From: an uncultured bacterium
GTDB taxonomy: Bacteria; Bacteroidota; Bacteroidia; Bacteroidales; Bacteroidaceae
Assembly: GCA_905215575.1 (NCBI GenBank)
Contig: CAJMQV010000106.1
Coordinates: 1 to 6,767, forward strand
DNA length: 6,767 nucleotides
Reading direction: 5' to 3'
Shown here: positions 1 to 4,996 of the stretch, piece after piece
How positions within the stretch are numbered: position 1 is the first letter of the stretch
Layout: every line of letters starts with the position of its first letter
Position numbers and translations under genes: made by a program
Notes under the pieces: generated by a model
Told to the model about the DNA's origin: nothing
Databases searched by the model: none
What the model saw: the letters and a program-made list of their open reading frames with translations, nothing else

Positions 1-365
1 ATCGGGTGGCTGCAGGCGTAATAGGCAACCGGCATGGCATTCTTGTCGTAACGGACGGTCTTTACCCCCATATCCGTTGCCTCCCATTCCCCACAGTTAA
101 GCTCTATGGGCTGGTCCGTAAACCGTGTCACTTTCCCCGTCTGCTTCTGTCTCTGGGAATAGTCCAGGACAAACGCACGGTACAGATTGTTAAACTCTGG
201 CCTGCGCTTCAGCTTCCCTGCTTCTTTCCGCAGTGCCTCCACGTACTGGGTCCGCTCCACGTTATCCTCAATCTCAAAGATCTGGTAAAATATCTCATCC
301 GGGAACGGATCCAGGCCAGACAGCTTAGATATACCAGCTAATAACTCGTCCTTCGACTTTTCCAA
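1..365 (-). CDS. DUF927-like phage helicase/primase-associated protein, N-terminal part
   Basis: This is the first 121 codons of a gene that continues past the left edge. No ATG start is available: the frame opens just after a TGA at 372-374, and the first start-like codon is TTG at 363-365, preceded by an AAGGTGG ribosome binding site about 9 bases upstream. It overlaps the end of the CHC2 primase gene by 41 bases, suggesting coupled translation. Residues 5-75 look helical and charged. The stretch LNCGEWEATDMGV (residues 89-101), followed by YYACSHP (115-121), resembles the N-terminal part of DUF927 proteins, which in phages and plasmids carry an ATPase/helicase module further downstream that lies outside this window. 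Family knowledge: such proteins follow a CHC2 primase in clostridial prophages and probably unwind DNA at the phage origin. The family call rests on remembered similarity of a short region, so it is moderate. The existence of the gene is well supported by context. Confidence 0.72.
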   Translation of the reverse strand, partial: MEKSKDELLAGISKLSGLDPFPDEIFYQIFEIEDNVERTQYVEALRKEAGKLKRRPEFNNLYRAFVLDYSQRQKQTGKVTRFTDQPIELNCGEWEATDMGVKTVRYDKNAMPVAYYACSHP

Positions 366-906
366 TCTCTTTCACCACCTTCTTATCGGCATACACTTCT
401 TCCGGGCAGTCCTTAAGGCACCCCAACAGATACTCCACATAGGTCAAGTTGCCAAGCCCTTCCCAGAAATGTTCATTGCGCTCCCTGACAGCCTCACAGA
501 GCAGTCCTCTGTACACGGTCAGCCATTTTACCGCCTCCTGCACAAACTGCCCTAATTCCCGCTTATAGCGCCTCCTCTTGTCTGCTTCCCGCTTTTCCCT
601 ATAGGTCACCGGCTCATTGACTGGCACCCCGTAAGCCTGCGCCAGCTGCTTTGCGGCTTCATAATTACTGATCACGTAATAGGCCGCCACAAACTTGATC
701 TGGTCACCACCGGAACCGCAGACAAAACAGTAATACCCTTTTCCATTGGGATAGATCTTCATGGAAGGATGGGTATCCTTATGGAACGGACAGAGGCATT
801 TTCCGTTTAAAATATGCAGGCCGCAGTATTCCACGGCCTGCTGCATACTCACTGCATCTTTAACTTTGCTGTAAAGCTCCGGATCACATGAACGGGATGC
901 CTTCAT
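325..906 (-). CDS. CHC2 zinc-finger DNA primase-like protein
   Basis: A 193-residue protein with a DnaG-type CHC2 zinc-binding domain at about residues 15-95. The ligands are visible as C39-P-F-H42 and C60-F-V-C63, followed by the usual GGD (66-68) and a helical region with YEAAKQLA. The zinc domain recognises template DNA during primer synthesis. No Toprim catalytic domain is present: the rest (residues 100-193) is a basic stretch (REKREADKRRRYKRE) and a helical tail. It probably works with the DUF927-like protein encoded immediately downstream, as a split primase-helicase, or it only recruits the enzyme. The start is ATG with GGAGGGAG about 7 bases upstream. It overlaps the preceding DUF669-like gene by 23 bases and the following gene by 41. 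Stand-alone CHC2 proteins of about this size are common in Firmicute prophages. The domain call is firm; catalytic competence is unknown. Confidence 0.9.
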   Translation of the reverse strand: MKASRSCDPELYSKVKDAVSMQQAVEYCGLHILNGKCLCPFHKDTHPSMKIYPNGKGYYCFVCGSGGDQIKFVAAYYVISNYEAAKQLAQAYGVPVNEPVTYREKREADKRRRYKRELGQFVQEAVKWLTVYRGLLCEAVRERNEHFWEGLGNLTYVEYLLGCLKDCPEEVYADKKVVKEIGKVEGRVISWYI

Positions 907-1165
907 CGCCAGCTCCCTCCGGAATATTTACGAATCCATCACCCACTGCAGACGGCGTTCCATGGTTCACCGGAGTAGTCTGGCCCACCGGCGGATCCTG
1001 CAACAGTTCATCTTCCGGCACCTCCGCTTCCGCCAGGCCGGCCACGCTGCGAATCTGGAACAGCTCCGTTACGAACGGGCGGTTTCCATTGGATGCCTCA
1101 TACTGACGGCGGCGGAAAATACCACCAAATTCCTTACCAATCATCTGCTTCTCATTGTCACTCAC
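884..1165 (-). CDS. C-terminal fragment of the DUF669-like protein, possible GTG restart
   Basis: This is the downstream part of the interrupted gene. The frame is open from 1222, but the first plausible start is GTG at 1163-1165, which would give 93 residues. The upstream bases offer only a poor ribosome binding site (GTGGGA), so independent translation would be weak. It contains the EVPEDELLQ segment and a proline- and glycine-rich linker leading to the acidic tail GDEGIPFM. Its end overlaps the CHC2 gene by 23 bases. It is best read as part of the broken gene rather than as a gene of its own. Confidence 0.45.
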   Translation of the reverse strand: MSDNEKQMIGKEFGGIFRRRQYEASNGNRPFVTELFQIRSVAGLAEAEVPEDELLQDPPVGQTTPVNHGTPSAVGDGFVNIPEGAGDEGIPFM

Positions 1166-1222
1166 ATCCCACTGGAAGGTGAAGTTATTGGAACGCTCAA
1201 TCGAAGTGATGATGCCCTTGAA

Positions 1223-1498
1223 TCAGGAAAGCCCCTTGCCCTCCATGTTCTGTTTGAATACGCCGCGCCATTTTGCGCCCATCGGATTCTGGGCCTTGTC
1301 GCCGTCGAACATCTTCTTGTAAAAGTCCTTGTACTCGCCCTTTGCGATATCATACAGAATCACAAACTGCTGATTTCCGTTCTTTGATTCCTGAGTGGTT
1401 ACCTGCTTAATGACGCACACATATTTTCCTTTCGGCAGCTGCTGGAACTCTCCTGTGTAAGCTGCTGCCTCATCATATCCTGCCGGTTTCTTAATCAT
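1223..1498 (-). CDS. N-terminal fragment of the DUF669-like protein
   Basis: This is the part upstream of the internal TGA, 91 residues ending MEGKGLS. It has the normal start of the family and several beta-strand-like stretches (KYVCVIKQVTT, QQFVILYDIAKGEY), consistent with an OB-like or similar fold. If the stop is real, this is the main product, made by coupled translation from the NTPase gene (ATGA overlap). Whether a protein lacking the second half folds or works is not known. Confidence 0.6.
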   Translation of the reverse strand: MIKKPAGYDEAAAYTGEFQQLPKGKYVCVIKQVTTQESKNGNQQFVILYDIAKGEYKDFYKKMFDGDKAQNPMGAKWRGVFKQNMEGKGLS

Positions 1499-2154
1499 GA
1501 CTGCTTGTCCTCCTTGGGCTTATATTTCTCCCATCCGTAGAAATCCCGGATGGTATCATCAACCAGTTTCAGGTTGTTTTCAATTTCGGGTGATTCAAAC
1601 ATATCTTCCGGGGTCTTTGTAATGTCTGACCCATCCGTAACGGTCCGGAAGAAATGATTTCCATTCTCGCTCATGCACCGGATGCAGATTGTGACCATGC
1701 CTTCCAGGCACACCTTGCGATCCAACTGCTTACCGATGGTTCTGAGCCGCGAAATGCCAAAATCATCGGTATCCTCGTGAAACATGATGTACACGATCTT
1801 GTCCGGATCCGTTACATCGGTCTTAATCCGCTTCACCAGGCCATACATAGCATCCGCGATATCGTCATACATCTCAAATGACGCATTTCCCTTCTTGTTC
1901 CGGTGCTGTGACATAAAGAGATGGGTCATAATATACCCGGCATCATCAATCACATAAACCTTTTCCGGATTTTTGTTGATCGTGGCAATGATCTGGTTGA
2001 TATCATCGCTGGAACCGGTCTTCCGGAAACGTTTGCGGAAAGGCAATTCCTTCCGCTCTGTGTTAAGCAGCACCACCTCATGCTCGTCAAAAAACTTTAA
2101 GCTCCGGCTCTTTCCGCTGCCGGACTTTCCATAAATCAAAACGGGTAATCCCAT
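1495..2154 (-). CDS. P-loop NTPase (RecA/AAA-like phage nucleotide-binding protein)
   Basis: A 219-residue ATP-binding protein. The Walker A motif GKSGSGKS is at residues 9-16 and a Walker B-like strand VYVIDD is at 66-71; IVYIMFHED near residue 125 fits a later core strand with a sensor position. This size and architecture match the AAA_24-type NTP-binding proteins of Sfi21-like siphovirus replication modules, usually found next to a DUF669 protein and a primase and thought to help load or remodel replication or recombination proteins. A longer reading from 2190 exists, but ATG at 2152-2154 is preferred. It has a near-perfect AAGGAGG five to six bases upstream and begins just after the TAA of the preceding gene. 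The gene ends in an ATGA overlap with the DUF669-like gene, so the two are probably made in linked amounts. The fold is clear; the exact role is inferred from context. Confidence 0.88.
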   Translation of the reverse strand: MGLPVLIYGKSGSGKSRSLKFFDEHEVVLLNTERKELPFRKRFRKTGSSDDINQIIATINKNPEKVYVIDDAGYIMTHLFMSQHRNKKGNASFEMYDDIADAMYGLVKRIKTDVTDPDKIVYIMFHEDTDDFGISRLRTIGKQLDRKVCLEGMVTICIRCMSENGNHFFRTVTDGSDITKTPEDMFESPEIENNLKLVDDTIRDFYGWEKYKPKEDKQS

Positions 2155-2164
2155 AACATCCTCC

Positions 2165-2815
2165 TTAATACGGCAGCGGCTCTGCCTCATCGGTCTCTTT
2201 CACTGCTTTGCTCAGCCAATCATCTTCGAAGAAATCCAGGTCTTTCATGCGGGCAAATATCGTGTCCCGTGTCTTTTCCGATACATTCATGCCGAAAACC
2301 CAGTACAGCATCGTCTCACTTTTAAAATAGAGCGTATGTCCGGAAGGTGATACACTGGGTCTTCCCGGCATATGCTCCCCCATCGGCTCCAATTCTGCAG
2401 GCGAAATCATTCCATCGGTCCACTCTCTGATTGCTGTCAGATAACCCTTGTCACTATGGCGCTGATATACGGACAGCTCATGATAGTTGTTCGTCAGTAC
2501 CACCGGGACGCTGCAGGCAAAATCCTTTGCTGCTTTCCATGCCGCATATGGATCATGCGGTTCAAGTTCGCACTCCATATTAAGTTTCTTGTCTTCGATG
2601 TAGTACTTATAGCAGGTTTCTTCATCCGGCATATCGCCGATCAGCTCCATGATGGCTGCCTTGAACTTATTAGTTGCATACGTGCTTTCCACATAGATGC
2701 CCCAGAAGCTGGTGTAAACCAGATAGTGGTCATCCAAATTCCCGACGTATAAGCCGCCAGTTGTCTTCAGTGCTGACTTCATGGCCTTCTTGAATTCACT
2801 GATTTTCAGAAACAT
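2165..2815 (-). CDS. Conserved-looking phage protein of unknown function (216 aa)
   Basis: I do not recognise this family. The product is acidic and soluble, with no membrane segment and no obvious catalytic motif. It begins MFLKISEFKKAMKSALKT, then GGLYVGNLDDHYLVYTSFWG, an alternation of helix and strands that faintly recalls the repeating units of DNA sliding clamps; that is only an impression. Aromatic residues are frequent and the C-terminus is acidic (DEAEPLPY). The start at 2813-2815 is chosen because AGGAGGG lies about 9 bases upstream, whereas two upstream in-frame ATGs (2833 and 2854) have no ribosome binding site. It overlaps the preceding small gene by 20 bases and ends 10 bases before the NTPase start, inside the Gp157-NTPase interval of the replication module. 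A DNA replication or recombination accessory role is inferred from position only. Confidence 0.7.
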   Translation of the reverse strand: MFLKISEFKKAMKSALKTTGGLYVGNLDDHYLVYTSFWGIYVESTYATNKFKAAIMELIGDMPDEETCYKYYIEDKKLNMECELEPHDPYAAWKAAKDFACSVPVVLTNNYHELSVYQRHSDKGYLTAIREWTDGMISPAELEPMGEHMPGRPSVSPSGHTLYFKSETMLYWVFGMNVSEKTRDTIFARMKDLDFFEDDWLSKAVKETDEAEPLPY

Positions 2816-2996
2816 CGTCTTTTCCCTCCTCATACTTTCGCTTGTAGGCATCAATGCCGCACCGGATGTAATCCAGCACTACATCCATTTCATCGAATGA
2901 CAGATGCCATACACCTGTTGTCATGATCTTGACCGCTTTCGCAGCTACTTCCATGAGCAGCTGCATGCGAAACGGTCCAATTCCCTCCCGGTCCAT
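2796..2996 (-). CDS. Small hypothetical phage protein (66 aa)
   Basis: A 66-residue, mostly helical protein (MQLLMEVAAKAVKIMTTG, then a second helix FDEMDVVLDYIRCGIDAYKRKYEE) with a charged C-terminal tail. No family is recognised. The ATG at 2994-2996 shares a base with the stop of the Gp157 gene (TGATG) and has no convincing ribosome binding site of its own, so it is probably translated by reinitiation after Gp157. A downstream ATG at residue 11 is possible, but its GGAGGG lies too far away (about 16 bases). The gene overlaps the next one by 20 bases. Its position between Gp157 and the unknown 216-residue protein suggests a small accessory replication role, which is inference. Confidence 0.65.
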   Translation of the reverse strand: MDREGIGPFRMQLLMEVAAKAVKIMTTGVWHLSFDEMDVVLDYIRCGIDAYKRKYEEGKDDVSENQ

Positions 2997-3490
2997 CAGC
3001 GAATCCGCAGGCTTTCGCCCCGCGGCTCCAGATGTGCCCAGTCAACCTGTTTCTCATCCAGAAGTTTCCGGATGGCTTCGTTGTTCGGAACCGGTGGCTG
3101 CGGGATCAGGAATCTTCCCGGAATATCTTCCAGAAGGCCATCAATAACCAGCGGCTGCAGTCCTCCGTTCTTCTGAATGTTAAAGCTGAACAGGGCCGTC
3201 TTAAACTTGGTCTTGCCCATCTCACGCATATTGGCCTCCAGATTGTTCTTTAATGCCTGCTGGCGGTTCTCCAAAGCCTTTCTTCTGGCAGCCAGACGAT
3301 TTTCTTCTGCTTTCAGCGCCTCGATATCGGCTTTCATGCCGGTAATAATCTTGGCATAGCCGTCGGCCTTCTCCTCAATCTCGCCCCAGAGACCGTCCAT
3401 GGTATCCTGAAGGGTCTGATCGTCCACTTCCGGATCGTAAACAAGTTCCTGCAGCGCTAAAAACTGCTCTGTTAACTCATAAAGTTTCAT
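2996..3490 (-). CDS. Siphovirus Gp157 family protein
   Basis: A 164-residue protein with the layout of the Siphovirus Gp157 family: an N-terminal MKLYELTEQFLALQEL helix, an acidic segment, a long coiled coil at about residues 35-95 rich in Glu, Lys, Arg and Ala (EALKAEENRLAARRKALENR), then a compact C-terminal domain with KTKFKTALFSFNIQKNGG and IPGRFLIPQPPVPNNEAIRKLL. Family knowledge: Gp157 proteins occur early in the replication module of Streptococcus and related siphoviruses. Their biochemical function is poorly defined, although the coiled coil suggests oligomerisation or protein bridging. The start is ATG with GGAGG about 9 bases upstream. The stop overlaps the next start by one base. 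A 49-base gap separates it from the upstream gene, the widest spacing within this operon; I see no convincing promoter or terminator there. Confidence 0.92.
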   Translation of the reverse strand: MKLYELTEQFLALQELVYDPEVDDQTLQDTMDGLWGEIEEKADGYAKIITGMKADIEALKAEENRLAARRKALENRQQALKNNLEANMREMGKTKFKTALFSFNIQKNGGLQPLVIDGLLEDIPGRFLIPQPPVPNNEAIRKLLDEKQVDWAHLEPRGESLRIR

Positions 3491-3539
3491 CTTGATTTTC
3501 CTCCGCGCCTCACCTATAATGAGACTGTAAATTGATTTT

Positions 3540-3851
3540 TTATTTACTTGATTCCCCGGAAGTTGCCGCTTCTGGGGTTTCTTCTTTTCGATACAAGTGA
3601 CCTAATTCTACGTTGATCATTGCCAACAGAAAGCTATAGGACGTTGCTCTTGCCTCTGGGCTGACTGCGTTGCTCACAGTTTTCTCAACCAGCTTTTTAA
3701 GTGCCAACGTGATATCTTTATCAGTTGCCTGGCCCAGAATGCAAACCCTGCCGTCTGACTGTTTCTGTGGCGTATTAATAACAGCCAACACAAACTCGCC
3801 GGACGTCACATCCTCAACATGGCCATTCTGTTCAAATGTAACCTTTACCAT
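3540..3851 (-). CDS. Hypothetical phage early protein (103 aa)
   Basis: No family is recognised. The N-terminal half looks strand-rich (MVKVTFEQNGHVEDVTSGEFVLAVI, RVCILGQ) and the C-terminal half helical (DKDITLALKKLVEKTV, SYSFLLAMINVELGHLYRKEE), with a low-complexity Ser/Ala/Thr tail. There is no membrane segment. The start at 3849-3851 is preferred over a GTG at 3860, because AAAGGAAG lies about 10 bases before the ATG but almost touches the GTG. It lies 15 bases downstream of the small tail-anchored protein gene and 49 bases upstream of Gp157, in the same direction, so it belongs to the leftward early operon. A gene-expression or replication accessory role would be a guess. Confidence 0.65.
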   Translation of the reverse strand: MVKVTFEQNGHVEDVTSGEFVLAVINTPQKQSDGRVCILGQATDKDITLALKKLVEKTVSNAVSPEARATSYSFLLAMINVELGHLYRKEETPEAATSGESSK

Positions 3852-3866
3852 ACTTCTCACTTCCTT

Positions 3867-4073
3867 TCACATTCCCGCCAATAGTGCGCTGGCCACGCAT
3901 CCCGCAAACACCGCGCAGATGCCAAACATCACCTTGCCCGCCAGATCATCCAGGTCAATCGCCGGTTCCGGCTTTAATACATCCTCGACCAGGTAAAACA
4001 CCGGATCGCTCCGGCACTCCATGTAGCTCAGCATCCGCGGGTGCTGGGACTCTACAAAGTTAAGCTTCGCCAC
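3867..4073 (-). CDS. Small C-terminally membrane-anchored protein (68 aa)
   Basis: The frame is open from 4136, but the likely start is GTG at 4071-4073. It is preceded by GGAGGTGAT, an excellent match to the 3' end of 16S rRNA, at normal spacing. The product has a soluble, acidic N-terminal part (about residues 1-46, with PEPAIDLDDLAGK) and one hydrophobic C-terminal helix (VMFGICAVFAGCVASALLAG) running almost to the last residue, so it should be tail-anchored with its N-terminus in the cytoplasm. The family is unknown. It overlaps the end of the excisionase-like gene by 14 bases. Small membrane proteins in early prophage operons can act in superinfection exclusion or in tethering replication, but nothing here decides between these. 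Confidence 0.6.
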   Translation of the reverse strand: MAKLNFVESQHPRMLSYMECRSDPVFYLVEDVLKPEPAIDLDDLAGKVMFGICAVFAGCVASALLAGM

Positions 4074-4275
4074 TCTGATCACCTCCCTCCTCCGGCTCGT
4101 ATGCCGGGTACTGCTCAATAAAACGCTCCAGGTCACTGCCCCGGATCTTAATCAGTCCAAGGCGCAGAGCCACAAGCTGCTTGCCATTAATCAGCCGGTA
4201 TACCGCCTGAGGATTGACCCGCAGAAGTTTCGCGGCTTCTTTTACTGTGTACAATGGTTCATATGCTCTTATCAT
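4060..4275 (-). CDS. Excisionase-family helix-turn-helix DNA-binding protein
   Basis: A 71-residue protein with a MerR/excisionase-type winged helix-turn-helix. YTVKEAAKLLRVNPQAVYRLINGKQL (residues 9-34, given in part) is the helix-turn-helix with the typical AAKLL and V-x-R-LI pattern. LRLGLIKIRGSDLERFIEQ follows as wing and third helix, with an acidic tail after it. Such proteins bend DNA at attachment sites to favour excision, or act as small regulators. The start is ATG with GGGAGGTG eight bases upstream. It is the first gene of the uninterrupted part of the leftward operon. Its upstream region (4276-4370) is shared with the divergent plus-strand gene. It should be made from the leftward early promoter at 5128-5156, reading through the Cro-like gene, and possibly also from a local promoter that I could not define. 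No attachment site is visible in the window. Confidence 0.88.
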   Translation of the reverse strand: MIRAYEPLYTVKEAAKLLRVNPQAVYRLINGKQLVALRLGLIKIRGSDLERFIEQYPAYEPEEGGDQSGEA

Positions 4276-4291
4276 CTTCTTGCACCTCCCG

Positions 4292-4320
4292 TTGCTTTTC
4301 TTTCATTCCCGTCCTATACT
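4292..4320 (+). promoter_or_regulatory. Putative rightward promoter of the winged-helix/membrane gene
   Basis: TTGCTT (4292-4297) and TATACT (4315-4320) are separated by exactly 17 bases. The -10 is a 5/6 match; the -35 is only 3/6. Transcription would start near 4327 and reach the gene at 4371 through a hairpin-containing leader. The promoter lies in the divergent gap and overlaps the ribosome binding site region of the minus-strand excisionase-like gene. Confidence 0.5.
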
Positions 4321-4351
4321 GTACTTACAGGCTCTTGCCAGAGCCGAGTAC
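4321..4351. repeat. Nested inverted repeat just downstream of the -10 box
   Basis: GGCTCT (4330-4335) and AGAGCC (4340-4345) form a perfect 6-bp stem with a TGCC loop. Outside it, GTACT (4321-4325) pairs with AGTAC (4347-4351) across an uneven internal loop (4 bases against 1). It directly abuts the TATACT box, so it could be an operator at the transcription start or a 5' stabilising hairpin of the mRNA. Neither strand has a T-run after it, so an intrinsic terminator is unlikely. Confidence 0.55.
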
Positions 4352-4370
4352 GATAGAAAGAGAACACCCC

Positions 4371-4676
4371 ATGCTAACCAAACAGCAATATCATAAATTA
4401 AAATCCATAAATCGAAAGGGCTATGCAACAGAACGCGATTTTCATAAAAACGAACAGCTCTTTTGGTATCTTGCTGGGAAAAATTTCATTCGCAAAACCC
4501 GTTCTCCTGATCATAAAGTTCTCAAGTTTATCATCACCGAAACCGGCAAAGCAGAATTAGCCAGTTACGAAACTGAACGCTTTCGATTTTGGCTTCCTAA
4601 TGTTCTTTCATCCATTGCTTTGATTCTCAGCGCAATAGCAATAACAGTATCGATATGGTCAGCGCTATTGCACTAA
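4371..4676 (+). CDS. Predicted winged-helix protein with C-terminal membrane anchor
   Basis: A 101-residue protein. Residues 1-75 read like a small winged helix: MLTKQQYHKLKSINRKGYA, a helix with LFWYLAGKNFIRKT, then KVLKFIITETGKAELASYE, which has the beta-wing and 'iTetGkaEl' pattern of MarR/PadR-type domains. Residues about 80-100 (LSSIALILSAIAITVSIWSA) form a single hydrophobic helix ending one residue before the stop, so it is tail-anchored. The start at 4371 follows a weak GAAAGAG ribosome binding site; a longer reading from 4254 has none. It is the only plus-strand gene lying within the path of the leftward early transcript, and it has its own promoter candidate. This orientation suits a gene expressed in the lysogen (immunity, exclusion or host modulation) and silenced by antisense transcription on induction. 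That function is inference; the family is not recognised. Confidence 0.72.
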   Translation: MLTKQQYHKLKSINRKGYATERDFHKNEQLFWYLAGKNFIRKTRSPDHKVLKFIITETGKAELASYETERFRFWLPNVLSSIALILSAIAITVSIWSALLH

Positions 4677-4755
4677 CCGAAACAGAAACTCCAGATAAAT
4701 AGAGTGGCAGTTTAGGATACCGATACATCAATGGATACTTATCCTTTTTGGGCAC
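4627..4755 (-). CDS. 42-residue membrane peptide downstream of the Cro-like gene
   Basis: This short gene starts with GTG at 4753-4755. Its ribosome binding site (TAGGAGGTGG) overlaps the stop of the Cro-like gene, eight bases upstream of the GTG, which is an excellent arrangement. The product has a basic N-terminus (MPKKDKYPLMYRYPK) followed by one long hydrophobic helix (LPLYLSGVSVSVSAIALTIS, then ILLLLLR), positive-inside with the N-terminus in the cytoplasm. It ends in TGA at 4627-4629, overlapping the 3' end of the convergent winged-helix gene by 50 bases. Small basic-plus-hydrophobic peptides can be type I-like toxins, holin-like peptides or membrane regulators, but no family is recognised. 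The strong ribosome binding site and clean operon position argue that it is real; its small size leaves doubt. Confidence 0.55.
   Translation of the reverse strand: MPKKDKYPLMYRYPKLPLYLSGVSVSVSAIALTISILLLLLR
4629..4674. repeat. 46-bp imperfect palindrome spanning two convergent gene ends
   Basis: Positions pair around an axis at 4651.5 (TATCGATA at 4648-4655). By hand 17 of 23 base pairs match, including an uninterrupted 8-bp arm, GCAATAGC (4632-4639) with GCTATTGC (4664-4671). It lies in the antisense overlap of the two convergent genes and, because of its phase, makes both strands encode nearly the same hydrophobic peptide. No T-run follows on either strand, so it is not a classical terminator. 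Confidence 0.65.
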
Positions 4756-4767
4756 GCTGACCACCTC

Positions 4768-4953
4768 CTATTCCAACAGATCTTCGATTGCAACACCAAA
4801 ATAATCGGCCACTTTCTGAACCTTGCGAATGCCTGGATCTGTCTCGTTCCACTTGCTGATACTTCTGTTTGAAAAACCTAAATCCTTTTCAAGTTTCCAA
4901 ACAGATACTCCTTTTTTCTCGCAAAGCTCTTTGATATTGTCGAATAACACCAT
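4768..4953 (-). CDS. Cro-like XRE-family repressor (61 aa)
   Basis: A compact 61-residue single-domain XRE helix-turn-helix protein: VSVWKLEKDLGFSNRSISKW covers the helix-turn-helix, with recognition helix about residues 28-36, followed by VQKVADYFGVAIEDLLE. Its length and lack of a C-terminal domain fit a Cro-type early repressor. The start at 4951-4953 is chosen for AGGAGGTGAG directly upstream; a reading from 4989 has no site. It aligns without gaps to the first 61 residues of the ImmR-like repressor at about 43% identity, so the two are paralogues that probably read the same GAGAA-N4-TTCTC operators. Its gene is first in the leftward transcript from the promoter at 5128-5156, followed after 12 bases by the small membrane peptide gene. 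The expected role is to shut off the lysogeny promoter during lytic growth. Confidence 0.88.
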   Translation of the reverse strand: MVLFDNIKELCEKKGVSVWKLEKDLGFSNRSISKWNETDPGIRKVQKVADYFGVAIEDLLE

Positions 4954-4973
4954 CTCACCTCCTGTCACAATTA

Positions 4974-4987
4974 GAGAAAATATTCTC
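4974..4987. promoter_or_regulatory. Operator O1, perfect GAGAA-N4-TTCTC
   Basis: GAGAAAATATTCTC is a perfect 5+5 palindrome. It lies in the leader of the Cro-like gene, just upstream of its ribosome binding site, and at about -58 to -45 of the rightward promoter. It is the mirror partner of O6. Confidence 0.8.
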
Positions 4988-4996
4988 ATTCTTATA

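Larger units (their letters stand above)
884..1498 (-). pseudogene. DUF669-like phage replication protein gene interrupted by an in-frame TGA
   Basis: Read through, this frame would encode 204 residues. Codon 92 is TGA (1223-1225), between a 91-residue N-terminal part and a 112-codon C-terminal part that stays open in the same frame to a TGA at 884-886. Both halves fit one protein family. The N-terminus (MIKKPAGYDEAAAYTGEFQQ) and the later FKGIITSIERSN, EVPEDELLQ and acidic GDEGIPFM tail are the order expected for the DUF669-type proteins that I recall lying between a P-loop NTPase and a primase in siphovirus replication modules. The acidic IPF tail resembles single-stranded DNA-binding protein tails, so a role in coating or recruiting at the fork is possible (inference). 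The start is ATG, overlapping the stop of the NTPase gene as ATGA. Explanations include a recent nonsense mutation, a sequencing error, or two separately made chains. Global TGA reassignment is unlikely because several neighbours end normally in TGA. Confidence 0.75.

Noticed and set aside
6..341. Plus-strand open frame of 111 codons at the left edge
   Set aside because: It is antisense to the TTG-started DUF927-like gene, which has a ribosome binding site, an operon position and family-like motifs. The plus-strand product shows none.
884..1498. TGA reassigned as a sense codon (recoded phage)
   Set aside because: The same gene, Gp157, the NTPase, the small membrane peptide and ImmA all end naturally at TGA. 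Only one internal TGA is seen.
3515..3520. Plus-strand TATAAT in the 49-base gap before Gp157
   Set aside because: It points against the operon and no plus-strand gene follows. No matching minus-strand promoter with a -35 was found in the gap.
4321..4351. Intrinsic terminator
   Set aside because: The stem is good, but no T-run follows on either strand and it lies immediately after a -10 box.
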